NCBI GenBank assembly: GCA_003116995.1
Contig: BDSL01000190.1
Span: 21,786 to 85,785 of the forward strand
DNA length: 64,000 nucleotides
Direction of reading: 5' to 3'
Source: Yamagishiella unicocca
Lineage: Eukaryota > Chlorophyta > Chlorophyceae > Chlamydomonadales > Volvocaceae
Both the position numbers and the translations under genes were made by a program. Below the pieces are notes generated by a model, which had not been told where the DNA came from, did not search any database, and saw nothing but the letters and a program-made list of their open reading frames with translations. This document shows, in pieces, positions 55,142 to 64,000 of this stretch (position 1 is the first letter of the stretch; each line of letters starts with the position of its first letter).

Positions 55142-55726
55142 TCATTGTGCGCAATCTCTTGCTAAATTTATTGTCCGTACAGATGAGAGCATGCTGGGGC
55201 CTTCGGCAAATCGGTAGTGAATATGTGGTGGCATTTTATGCAGTGATCGATGACCCAATGATCGATGACCCAAAGACTTGTTGTTTGGGCACACGATGCC
55301 CTTTATGATTGCCTTGCCATTAGCATCCGCACGTGTTATTCCAGAGTTCAGAATGCGAGGATAAGGGGCACTATCATCATTTTGCGCTGACTGTTTTCCT
55401 CCCCACCATACGATCACCGAACTAGGAGGGACGCCCTCAATTGCAACATCCACTTTCTCGGCACCTGGAACCACTTCCTTATGATCTGGAATGCTTCCTT
55501 CGTCTGCTGCCCGAATGAGTACCTCGGCAGGAATCGCTGCCCTTCCTAAGAAAGGTAGATACAAATTCCGATCTGTCGCGACCATGAAAGAGATGATGCC
55601 GATAACGAACAGGAAAGCACGGACTTCCTTCGATATATTGTATGAAAATGCAGCGATGAAAATCTGGGCTATTCCCCATAACACTACCACCGAAACAAGG
55701 AAAATGCGCAGCATTTCATTAGACAT
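55142..55726 (-). CDS. Conserved virion-type two-helix membrane protein
   Basis: This 194-residue protein has two N-terminal membrane helices (about 4-26 and 34-52), then RNLYLPFLGRAAIPAEVL and a beta-sandwich-like outer domain with an ADANGKAIIKGIVCP segment, PPHIHYR and a C-terminal SSVRTINL. I recall this layout as a conserved uncharacterised family in phycodna-, mimi- and other giant viruses. A repeat (SLGHRSLGHRSLHK) is inserted near the end. ATG 55726 gives 126 bases of promoter space to the divergent gene at 55853, against 15 for ATG 55837. Confidence 0.75.
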   Translation of the reverse strand: MSNEMLRIFLVSVVVLWGIAQIFIAAFSYNISKEVRAFLFVIGIISFMVATDRNLYLPFLGRAAIPAEVLIRAADEGSIPDHKEVVPGAEKVDVAIEGVPPSSVIVWWGGKQSAQNDDSAPYPRILNSGITRADANGKAIIKGIVCPNNKSLGHRSLGHRSLHKMPPHIHYRFAEGPSMLSSVRTINLARDCAQ

Positions 55727-55852
55727 CTTTTTGGTTGGTGGTTGGTAGAATATTTGTTGGGAGTATAGTTGTATTAGGATAACAGATATAAGCCGCTCTC
55801 TGAAAGACTCTTTCAACTTAGGAATCTTACGAATCATTATAGTATTACGGAT

Positions 55853-56710
55853 ATGTATCCGTCAAGTATGCTTGGCTTGCAGACCGCTATCACATCCATG
55901 TCAACGGCGATCCGTGATATGCAGATGGCAATCAATACTCAAAATCAGCGGCTAGATGCACTCTCCATGCAAGTCAAATCCAATGACCAAAAACAACAAA
56001 CAGGCCATCAGCAGAACACACATGATAGTGCGCTGGTAAACCAGAATGTTCCTACACTCGCGCAGCTCAATGCATTGCAGCAGCAGATAGCACAACATAG
56101 TGCCAGTACCAGCAAAAATATACTTGAATTGAAGAATGATATCAAGAATGATATTAGGCAAGACATCAAGCAGGAAGTTAGAGTGAACTCACAGGATCAC
56201 ATCACAGGTGAAATGAAGAAACAGCGAGAATACATTGAGACAGCACTACGTCACAAGTATGATGCACTCATCCCTAGCACTGTCAACAAACAAGTGAACC
56301 AGCAAATGGATACATATATGCAACTCCAATCGGAAAGGTTTGAGGCTCAGATTACTGAAATGAATGACTTGAAAGAGGAGATAATTGATTTGCTGAAGGT
56401 TTATCGAACTCAAGTATCAACTCAAGTATCAACTCAACAACAACAATCAGCTGAAAGGACGACCATACAAGATGATTCGACAGATCCTGGGAGCCATCTG
56501 TCACCCCGTCATCTGTCACCCTCGCTTACACCACCTGATACAACAACGGTTTCAAAACCCCCTCCTAAACGCCGTGTCGTCCGCGTTCCCGCGAAAAAGA
56601 AAGCAGTTGTTGGATCAGCACGTCTTGATCTCACTCTCGATGATGGATTGACGTCAGCAGCCACTACAGGGCAGGACGAGGATCGAAACAATCAGGTGGT
56701 GGATGAGTAA
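55853..56710 (+). CDS. Coiled-coil protein with basic tail
   Basis: This 285-residue protein is mostly coiled coil: residues 5-45, 60-125 (NILELKNDIKNDIRQDIKQE) and 135-190, with Gln-rich linkers. The C-terminus (about 205-250) is rich in Pro, Ser, then Lys/Arg (PPPKRRVVRVPAKKKAVVG), suggesting nuclear import or DNA binding. TQVSTQVSTQ is a small repeat. No enzyme motif is seen. Confidence 0.65.
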   Translation: MYPSSMLGLQTAITSMSTAIRDMQMAINTQNQRLDALSMQVKSNDQKQQTGHQQNTHDSALVNQNVPTLAQLNALQQQIAQHSASTSKNILELKNDIKNDIRQDIKQEVRVNSQDHITGEMKKQREYIETALRHKYDALIPSTVNKQVNQQMDTYMQLQSERFEAQITEMNDLKEEIIDLLKVYRTQVSTQVSTQQQQSAERTTIQDDSTDPGSHLSPRHLSPSLTPPDTTTVSKPPPKRRVVRVPAKKKAVVGSARLDLTLDDGLTSAATTGQDEDRNNQVVDE

Positions 56711-56773
56711 AATTTCAAGAACAACAAGAACAACAACAACAATAAAAATCATAATTTAACTCTCCGAATTTCC

Positions 56774-58567
56774 TCAATGCTTTGAGCGAGTAATTTTCTT
56801 GATTCTCCCCCTCAGTGCGAATGTCCGTGACCTCCCAGTCAGTGTCCCTTGAGTACGTGTCCTCCGAGTCTTCGTACGTGTCCTGATATGACTGGTCCGC
56901 CGGTTTTGCAAGGACACCTCCGGGGTCAACAGTTCATCAACAATCCTCTTGACAAACTGCATTCCCAAGAATGCGCAGTTTCCCGAATGGATGCCCCTTA
57001 CATCATTGTTTGATATGTCAAAATGCACCCACTTGTTCTTGAGATCTTCAGGGATGAAGTTTGATATGAACATTGCACCCATGAATGACCCAGAACGTGT
57101 GCATTCAAAGTTTGCGTTGCGCATATCCGCTACAGGGGACATTGTGTTGACTTTGTATTCTGCCCATGGTGGGTGTCGCCACACTCTTTCACCGGTGGCC
57201 TCTCCCAGCTCACCTACTATGGCAGCGAGTGGCTCGCTGAGTGTGTGATAAACCGCAGAGAGGTCACAGCATATCATGGACGCAAACGCTGTGAGTGTGG
57301 CAAAGTCGATGATGTATTCTGGCTTATAGTACTTATGGCTGTAAGATATTGCGTCTGCGAGAATGAGGCGCCCCTCAGCGTCTGGATCTAATATCTCAAC
57401 ATTACTACCATTATGGGCCTTGACTATATCGCCTGGTTTGACGGCTTTTCCATTGATGACATTCTCGACGAGTGGTGTGAGGCCCACAAAGTTTACGTGT
57501 CGACAAGTCGTGTTGGCATGGTACTTCAATAAGTGATGTAAAATAGAAACGACAATAGCGGCCCCCGATTTATCTTGTTTCATGTCAACCATCCCGACAG
57601 CGGGTTTGAGACGGAGGCCGCCCGCATCGAATGTGACCCCCTTTCCAATCAGGCATATGGTGGGATATTTTTTGTTTTGGATGTATTCAACGGCCATGAA
57701 GCGTGGATGTGACGACGAGCTCTGACCAACGGCCAGAACGAGCCTTAGCCCTTCCTTATCCATTTCTTTCTCGTCAAGAACCTTGAATTTCAGTTTCTTA
57801 TGGGTGTCAACCTTTTTTAGGATGGACATGGCATTTTCGCAAAACATCTGTGGTGTCATATGGTTGGCGGGCTCATTTTCAAGGTTACGGGCGATGTCGG
57901 CACAGCCGAGCGCACGGGCAGCATTAATAAGCTCTTCTAGATCCTTGTCGGATCTGGCATGTCTATCGAAGATATAGATTGTGCGAACAAGATTTATTGC
58001 TTTGTCAGTAGCTTTTTTGAGGTTACTTTTTTTGAGGTTACTTTTTTTGTTTTTACTTTTTTTGGATCTTTGTTGGGATCTTTGGGATATACCTTTTGAT
58101 AATTTGTCGCTTATTTTGTCGCTTATGAATTCCATCCCTGTTCGATATTTTACGAATGTGTAACAGTGCTTTGCTATTATGTGCATGAGAGGCACGCGCA
58201 GGGCATTGGGAATAAACGTAACATGCACACAGACATCCCCCCCTATGCTTGCACATGCGCGTGCTATTCCGCGCATGGTGTTGTAAGGTACAGAAGCATT
58301 GAGCACATGAAACACGACACGGTGATTGCCACTGACTACGATGTCCTTATCGATAAATGATTGCATGTCCTGACTATCCACAGATGTCGCTACTCGTGTA
58401 GATATTGCATCTGCGGAGAGACGAAGCTCTTTGAGGGCAATCTTGATATCTTCAGTACCAGTCACAACAATAACATGCGTTGCTGTATCAGACCATGGGC
58501 CCTGTCCCAGTGTTGTGGTTGTTGTTGCCTTCAGGGAGCCACATTTGACGACCTCGATTCGGCTCAT
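56774..58567 (-). CDS. Leucyl aminopeptidase (M17)
   Basis: This 597-residue protein is an M17 metallopeptidase. Lys309 and Asp314 (GKGVTFDAGG), Asp332 (MKQDKSGAA), Asp396, Glu398 and Arg400 (DPDAEGR) are the two-metal and catalytic residues. The C-terminal half is the catalytic domain and the N-terminal region resembles the ancestral macro-like domain. A Lys/Ser repeat (about 160-185) and a long basic tail (about 550-597) are extras. It removes N-terminal residues from peptides; viral use may be processing of virion proteins. It is cytosolic, with no signal peptide. Confidence 0.93.
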   Translation of the reverse strand: MSRIEVVKCGSLKATTTTTLGQGPWSDTATHVIVVTGTEDIKIALKELRLSADAISTRVATSVDSQDMQSFIDKDIVVSGNHRVVFHVLNASVPYNTMRGIARACASIGGDVCVHVTFIPNALRVPLMHIIAKHCYTFVKYRTGMEFISDKISDKLSKGISQRSQQRSKKSKNKKSNLKKSNLKKATDKAINLVRTIYIFDRHARSDKDLEELINAARALGCADIARNLENEPANHMTPQMFCENAMSILKKVDTHKKLKFKVLDEKEMDKEGLRLVLAVGQSSSSHPRFMAVEYIQNKKYPTICLIGKGVTFDAGGLRLKPAVGMVDMKQDKSGAAIVVSILHHLLKYHANTTCRHVNFVGLTPLVENVINGKAVKPGDIVKAHNGSNVEILDPDAEGRLILADAISYSHKYYKPEYIIDFATLTAFASMICCDLSAVYHTLSEPLAAIVGELGEATGERVWRHPPWAEYKVNTMSPVADMRNANFECTRSGSFMGAMFISNFIPEDLKNKWVHFDISNNDVRGIHSGNCAFLGMQFVKRIVDELLTPEVSLQNRRTSHIRTRTKTRRTRTQGTLTGRSRTFALRGRIKKITRSKH

Positions 58568-58721
58568 GAAGAAGTTTTAATACCTCAGAAGACAGTTATT
58601 TTAAAGTGGGACATCTAAACTCCATTCATTTTAAATAAGTGTCTTTGATGTCTTCGGTGTCCGAATCCAGCGTATGTAGCGGGGAGTATTGTGCGCTTCG
58701 CTGTCGCAGGTATAGAGTAAC

Positions 58722-59087
58722 TCATCGACGCGTGATGGAATTTTTAGAATGGGCTTCGACGGCGAGCACATACATGAGATCGACCATGAAGAACCTCGCA
58801 ATAAAATCTCGCAGCCGGGCGCTCACTTTATCTGATGACGATTTTAGCAGACGGCGTGCGTGTATCACGAATTGTAGGGTACGAGCCCCTTCTCCTGCGT
58901 ACAGCTCCTCAGACGACTTCTTCTGGATGTCCCGAATCCTGCCCTCCCTGAGTTGTACCATCTCGCTCAGGGCAGCGAAGAATTTGTCAGTACACCGCTC
59001 AGCGATGCAAGCCGCGTGCGCCATGATGTATTTATTATTTGTCTCCAGAAAGTGCTCCTCATAGTACGAGTCCAGGGCCTCCACCAT
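58722..59087 (-). CDS. Small helical protein, unknown
   Basis: This 121-residue protein (ATG 59087, MVEALDSYY) is entirely helical with many charged residues, such as CTDKFFAALSEMVQLREGRIRDI and SDKVSARLRDFIARFFMVDLM. The opposite-strand frame (58639-59064) is a shadow. The region just upstream (59105-59190) is a tandem repeat. No family is recognised. Confidence 0.6.
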   Translation of the reverse strand: MVEALDSYYEEHFLETNNKYIMAHAACIAERCTDKFFAALSEMVQLREGRIRDIQKKSSEELYAGEGARTLQFVIHARRLLKSSSDKVSARLRDFIARFFMVDLMYVLAVEAHSKNSITRR

Positions 59088-59104
59088 CCAGCCCACGTCT
59101 CTCA

Positions 59105-59190
59105 ACAACTAGAAAGAACAACTAGAACAACTAGAAAGAACAAAAAGAACAACTAGAACAACTAGAAAGAACAACTAGAACAAGTAGAAA
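59105..59190. repeat. ACTAGAAAGAACA tandem repeat
   Basis: Seven imperfect copies of a 10-13 base unit (AACTAGAA with AGAACA) lie between the starts of the divergent genes. Confidence 0.8.
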
Positions 59191-59224
59191 AACAAGACAT
59201 CATAAATTAATAGTTCAATTTCTA

Positions 59225-60672
59225 ATGCAGTACCTTGGGGATCAATATCGAGAATTTCTAAAAAACAGCTGCCACATCAATTGACAGCGTTTGTACCTAA
59301 CACAGACGGTTTTAATTGTTCGTTGATACGTTTGGATGAAAAACGATTCTTATTGAGCGTACGGTTTCTTGGCACAAGGAAAGCATATGACGGTAAAGTA
59401 GTTGTGCCTGGCAACTATTCACGACCTGGGCAGTGCGAACAGATCAAGGCGAATATCCCGCCATCCGTCGCCTTGAATTTAGTATGCGGTGTCAACTTCT
59501 TTTGGAATCAGTGGTTCTCAACACATCTCATAGACAACACGGTTTTTTTGGTGATGCAGCAGCGTGGTGAAGATAATGGTGCTCTCACGTTGGTGTCGTC
59601 AATTCGACCCCTGTTCATCCACCAGGCACCCGTGGAGCTAAACGATCGCATTTGTGGAGAGATGTGCAATCGTATCCATTATACCGACCTGCGCTTGTTC
59701 CGGGACTCCAATGGGCGAATCCTGTGTTACGATGCATATATAACAGCGATTTATGAACTGCGCGTGTGGCGTAATCGCATTGTATGTGCGGCTGTGCCCC
59801 AAACCTTGCCACGTGGCGTCTCTTTGTATGCCAAGACGAGGGTGTGTTTTGAAGATCGGCAGTTCGACAAGAACTGGGCTTTCATCGAGGAGAGGGACGG
59901 CTATTTTGATTTCCTGAATTGGTTTGAGCCAGATGGCGTGACACGCACGCGCGTGCCTGTCGTTCCAAGCGCGACACGTTGCGTAAAAGACACCATCATC
60001 CGGTATAAACGGGATGCGCTGTCCGGGATTCCTGACTCACCGCTGTCGGGGGCCTTCTCGCTCGGGACGCCATTCACGCCCCTTCCAAATCATGGTGTTG
60101 CTCGCGGTGATGATTGCTATGAGGGTGTGGCCATGGGACATCTAAAATTGTCTCGCTCCATGCGATATTCCAATCCCAAGATCGGAAATTTCATCAAGGA
60201 GTTGGCTACGCACTTGTTTGGTGACGAACAGCGAGCAAAGCGCACCGTGCTTCATTTTTCGTTCCACTATCTGTGTTATTTTCTGTGGCTTCGGCGCTCC
60301 GGTAATAGATACACCTTGTATGTGAGCGATGCATTCTTGCTGGTCCCGGCCCATTTACCACACGGGGCGTATAATTTCACTATAAATTTTCCCATGGGCA
60401 TCGATGTATCAGGTGAAAACGATCCAGTAATTACAGCCACAATGGGTATTGGCGACTTTCATACAGTTGCATGCCGTTTTCCTCTTGAGGAGGTTCTGAG
60501 ATCCTGTGTACACGATGTGTCTCGCTTTGACAACGCCAAGTATGGGTACAAAGTGCGCATTATGCCGCTGCTACAAGTGCATGGGAAAGTATTGGAGACT
60601 AAGACAAGCAGGAAAACTAAGACGAATAGGAAAACTAAGACGAATAGGAAAACTAAAAAACTTAATTATTAA
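59225..60672 (+). CDS. Propeller-like protein, apparent -1 shift near start
   Basis: ATG 59225 opens MQYLGDQYREFLK, then reaches AAAAAA at 59260-59265, after which the frame starting at 59281 (FNCSLIRLD...) reads naturally for 460 residues. One missing A would join them to about 482 residues. The main part has repeated short beta strands and DLRLFRDSNGRILCYDAY, KNWAFIEERDG and GHLKLSRSM, which look like blades of a beta-propeller, as in glycosidase or sugar-binding proteins; I cannot place it in a named family. The C-terminal tail is a KTNRKTKTNR repeat. No secretion signal is seen. Confidence 0.65.
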
Positions 60673-60756
60673 ACAAAATTTAATAATTCCAACGCTGGAT
60701 GTAATATCAAATTCATACAAAAACAAAAATACTGAATCTCAAAGATAATAATTTAC

Positions 60757-61005
60757 ATGTCATACGATGACAACTTTGGACTTGACCATGATCAGAAGCA
60801 GCATCATGATAACATTGTGAATGATGCACTTAGACTTGCAGAAGATATTCATTATCCCATTGACAAGCAAAGTAAACTGTATGAATCTCAAACTAGAACT
60901 GGGACCACATATAACTTACAGCCCACTAGGACGACATCACAATATGATGATAATGATAAATGGGCGGGTACTAGACGGGCGAGTGCTGTGAATCATCACT
61001 TATAG
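60757..61005 (+). CDS. Small hydrophilic protein
   Basis: This 82-residue protein starts at ATG 60757. It is very hydrophilic (His, Asp, Asn and Gln-rich) and probably disordered, with a YDDNDKWAG segment near the end. No family is recognised. It stands alone between the propeller-like and basic-protein genes. Confidence 0.5.
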   Translation: MSYDDNFGLDHDQKQHHDNIVNDALRLAEDIHYPIDKQSKLYESQTRTGTTYNLQPTRTTSQYDDNDKWAGTRRASAVNHHL

Positions 61006-61072
61006 TTCAGGAACCGTAATATATATATTTTTTACTACCCGTTACCATTTTTTTCTCCCTGTCCTTGTAAAT

Positions 61073-61638
61073 ATGGCACAAACAGGAACTAAGCGAAAAC
61101 ACAGTCACCAATATCACCGGGGGGATCAAAGAAAGCACCAGGTGGATCAAAGAAAGCACCTGGCGGATCAAAGAAAGCACCAGGCGGATCAAAGAAGGTC
61201 CATGAGCGAACTAATCGTTCCATTTGCATCGAAAAGTTGAATAAACAAATCTACGATAAGTGCGTTGCAGATGGTGACAAGTGCAGTATACTCACAAAAT
61301 GCAAAGGATTTCAGCCATCTCGACACACTGACCGTGAATACATGAGGAATGATCCTTTGGCGAAATGTGCCCGTCAATTTGTGGGCAATGACCCAGTTTA
61401 CAAAGATATGTTTAACCTTGGTCTAGCTGAAAAACATTGTCAGGATGTTGACCTGAAACGGAAAGCGCCCGATGGTGACATCAATCCACGCTCAAGCAAG
61501 CGCCAGAAACTCAACACTGGGCGCGCCGCCTCAAAGAAGGCTGGAAGTATCCGTGCCAAGGTCGCTTCGAAACGACAGACCAGCCGCCGTAGTAGGGTTG
61601 CAACTGTTCGACGTACGCGGAAGGGATTCTTCGGGTAA
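61073..61638 (+). CDS. Basic Lys/Arg-rich protein, apparent -1 shift in G6
   Basis: ATG 61073 opens MAQTGTKRKHSHQYHRG and meets GGGGGG at 61119-61124; thereafter the frame used by the rest reads GGSKKAP repeats (3-4 copies), then a globular part with several Cys (MNKQIYDKCVADGDKCSILTK region) and a basic C-terminus (RRSRVATVRRTRKG). One missing G would give about 189 residues. The strongly basic ends suggest DNA or RNA binding, for example genome packing. The downstream frame alone has no ATG before the Cys region. Confidence 0.6.
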
Positions 61639-61692
61639 AATCTTTCCAGTGATGTATAATATCTCTAATAAAGCGGAACAGAAAGAGTGAAA

Positions 61693-62410
61693 ATGGCATG
61701 GGCAGTATGGACTGCCGTTGTTGTTCTTGCTGTATTTACCATGTACATAGGTACGGCAGTCATGCAGGTAAGAGAAGATCTCATCCGACTCAAGAAACGT
61801 GTCATTTCTGCCGTGCCTAGTATGTCAAATAACAATAATAGAAAGAGACGAGCTCTGATACAGAAACGGAATTAAGCTCTGACTCTGATTCGGATTGCAG
61901 CTCCGAAGATGACGAAGCTGTCCTGAGGCACAACAAGAAAACCAACAAAAAAGCAAGCCATTCCAACAAGAAAAACAACAAGAAAAACTATTCAAACAAC
62001 GAGCAGCCTGATTATCGCAATCTATGGGGTGTCCTAGGTAGCAGCAAAATGTCATCAACGAAATCAAAAAGAAGGAATAGACAACATTGCAAAAAGAAGA
62101 AAAAAGAAGAAAAGAATCTTGCTTCACCGCGACAGGTCCCCGTGGATCGGACGTCCTCGAGTGTGCCAAGCACCCATTCCTGTGTCCTCGAATGTTCAAG
62201 CACCCATTCTTGCTCCTCGACAGTTCAAGCACACGTTCCTGCACCCTCGATTCGACAAGCATCCATTCTTGCATCCTCGAGTCGGCAACAACCACTGAAT
62301 CCAGCGTCCTCGAGTCGGAAACCTACAAGCCTTCTTCTTCGATGAATGTGTATAAGGTCAATGGGGATTTTTTTGTTCCAATGACAAACAATCTTTCTCC
62401 GTTCAAATGA
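61693..62410 (+). CDS. Membrane-anchored protein, broken by two or more apparent -1 shifts
   Basis: ATG 61693 encodes MAWAVWTAVVVLAVFTMYIG, a membrane segment, then a charged part. At 61842-61853 the natural continuation changes frame (SDTETELSSDSDSDCSSEDD), and near the A runs at 62091-62105 it changes again, ending NGDFFVPMTNNLSPFK with a TGA at 62408-62410. Each change equals one missing base. The later part is Ser/Thr-rich with CVLECSSTHSC-like repeats. The final stop overlaps an ATG (62407), where another single base could join it to the next gene. The function is unknown. Confidence 0.5.
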
Positions 62411-64000
62411 AAGTTGCGTTTGAGACAGATGCGCCTAATGGTGAAATGGGATTGGTGCCTACGATTGAGCTCAGATCAAAGCATGAATGCAAGGAGACTA
62501 TGTCTAACAATGTTCTTGTTGCCCTTGAACATTCGGAACCACCGGAAGAATCTATTGAAGAATTAATGAAAATTGTTGAATCTCGTAGGTGGTTGGAAGC
62601 TGTCGGACCTAGTGAAATTTCGAATCCACTGGAGTTGCTAGAATCTCTAGATCTAGAATCTAGACTCTAGAATCTCTAGGACCTCTAGAATCTCTAGGAT
62701 CTCTAGAACCTCTAGGACCTCCACACGAAACATGCGAACAAGTTCCCGTCGGATCTCCAGGGCCTATAGATGCAACCACAACAGGAGAAGATGTCAAACC
62801 GCCACCTCCACGGCGTGGACGGCGACCAAAGAATCTATTGATAGATCCCGCAATGGCACAATTTGCTGCCGTATCTGCTGCAACATGTCCACCCATCAAA
62901 GAAAGACCGTGCGCATCAAGAAGGATCGTGCTGAGAAGCCTGAGAAGCCCGAGAAGGTAAAACCTGAGAAGGTCAAAAAGATTACCAAGCGTCAGAGTGT
63001 GACTGTGTGCTCTGGTGATGATTTCGTTAACAGCATCAAATTTAATGCATCACCTGTAATGACCTCTGATGCACAAGGTATGGGCTCCAATCGAGCCCGG
63101 ACGCATGTTAACAAAACTGTCTATGATATGTCGAACAGCGTGGAGCAGATGAATCATATTGAAGATGAGACAGTCATTATTAAGTTAGCCGTGCAAGCGC
63201 ACGAAGTAATTGATAATCACAGGCATCTCCATGGTCATTCTCTAATGCATGTGAACCAGCCACATAGGGACTGCTCCCCATCCGCATTCAAAGGTTTTGA
63301 CGCTTATAGTACAGAATACGCAATGCTTGGCGACGTCCCTACACACTCATCTTCATCATTGGGTGCATCCGATATTTTCAGCAGCAACTACGGTATGATG
63401 TCGACACCAATGTCCAATATTCCGACGTCTATATCACCTCCTCCTCCACTTCTGGCGGATATGAGCATGTCCATGTCCATGCCCCCACCACATCAATCGA
63501 CATCATTTGATGATAACACCTCCTGCCTTAGAGCGATCAAGCTCCTCATGGACTTTGATGAAAAATGTAAGAATGGAGAATGGCCAAGCAGTACATCCGT
63601 TCATTGTTACTGGTGCTGTCACCGCTTTAAGAATGTGCCCATTGGAATCCCATTGACATACAATGAGGACGCTGGCAAGTTCATGGTATACGGGTGTTTT
63701 GCAGCTGTGAGTGTGCAGCTGCATATAACATGGATAGCAAAAGAGCTCTGACGAGACCATGACACGTTACAGTTTGATAAAACATGCTTGCGCGGGAGCT
63801 GGGTCACTGCAAGCTTGTCCGCCCAGCCCCAAACAGGCTGGTGTTGAGCATGTTTGGGGGCCCATGAGCATCGATGAATTCAGGGAGCGCTGTCACACAT
63901 CGCGTCTGGTCCTGGTCAACTTCCCACCCATGATGACCGTGACACAGCAGGTCGAAGAGATCAACCAAAGGGAGCTTCGATCCGAATATAGGTACATACC
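62407..64000 (+). CDS. VLTF3-like late transcription factor, partial, several apparent shifts
   Basis: ATG 62407 (MKVAFETDAPNGEMGL) starts a frame whose natural continuation changes frame near 62657-62668, at AAA 62898-62900, at TTTT 63697-63700 and at AAAA 63739-63742, each by one missing base. The segment VHCYWCCHRFKNVPIGIP followed, in the shifted frame, by a Cys-rich FCS-type end and AAAYN is the zinc-binding signature of the VLTF3/A2L-like late transcription factor, a hallmark gene of the phylum. The N-terminal part has a PPPPRRGRRPK segment and EKPEKPEK repeat; SMSMSMPPP precedes the conserved domain. The gene runs off the window. Coding capacity is clear; the shifts are suspicious. Confidence 0.7.

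Noticed and set aside
1..64000. tRNA or rRNA genes
   Set aside because: I looked for TTCGA-type T-arms with matching acceptor stems and found none that fold; no rRNA-like blocks are seen. A covariance-model search would be needed to exclude atypical tRNAs.
1..64000. Major capsid protein or packaging ATPase
   Set aside because: No double jelly-roll capsid signature or A32-type ATPase was recognised. The AAA protein at 1078 is BCS1-like and not a packaging ATPase.

Overview
The window looks like part of the genome of a large DNA virus of the phylum Nucleocytoviricota that infects a protist or alga. The hallmark genes are a family B DNA polymerase, a D6/D11-type superfamily II helicase, a VLTF3-like late transcription factor, ribonucleotide reductase small subunit, RNase III, a YqaJ-type exonuclease and an RNA ligase, mixed with repeat proteins and ubiquitin-pathway proteins. 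Genes lie on both strands with short spacers. No rRNA, tRNA or bacterial operon structure is visible. Copies of AAAAATTGA sit upstream of several genes. This resembles the early promoter known from mimiviruses, so I lean towards Imitervirales, but that is an inference.

Layout. 0-10 kb: a partial unknown gene, a BCS1-like AAA ATPase, membrane proteins, a cold-shock protein, RNase III, RNR small subunit, RNA ligase and prolyl 4-hydroxylase. 10-24 kb: a repeat-rich protein, the D6/D11-like helicase, helical-repeat and leucine-rich-repeat proteins, DHFR and small membrane proteins, one with three KCFSCER motifs. 24-29 kb: DNA polymerase B, interrupted twice, by an intein in the YGDTDS motif and by a 210-base GT-AG spliceosomal-type intron. 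29-33 kb: two tandem genes built of 24-residue 'DHPDKPW' repeats; one is damaged and carries a 27-base inversion. 33-49 kb: F-box, RING, SWIM-RING and BTB proteins, a protein kinase, a glycosyltransferase, a YqaJ exonuclease, two insertions flanked by direct duplications, and two copies of a short inverted-repeat element. 49-64 kb: a PAN-like protein, a capsular-polysaccharide-type glycosyltransferase, a probable myristoylated protein, a conserved virion-type membrane protein, an M17 aminopeptidase, a propeller-like protein, a basic protein and the VLTF3-like factor running off the right edge.

The genes fit three jobs: viral DNA and nucleotide metabolism and transcription (PolB, RNR, DHFR, YqaJ, helicase, VLTF3, RNase III, RNA ligase), virion surface and membrane (glycosyltransferases, PAN protein, membrane proteins), and manipulation of host ubiquitin and signalling (F-box, RING, BTB, kinase, repeat proteins).

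Two features run through the window. Short tandem repeats occupy many gene 3' ends and convergent spacers. Several genes, mostly right of 59 kb, can be read through only by assuming one missing base, often in a homopolymer. That pattern points to sequencing error or to recent decay and should be resolved before calling these genes dead.
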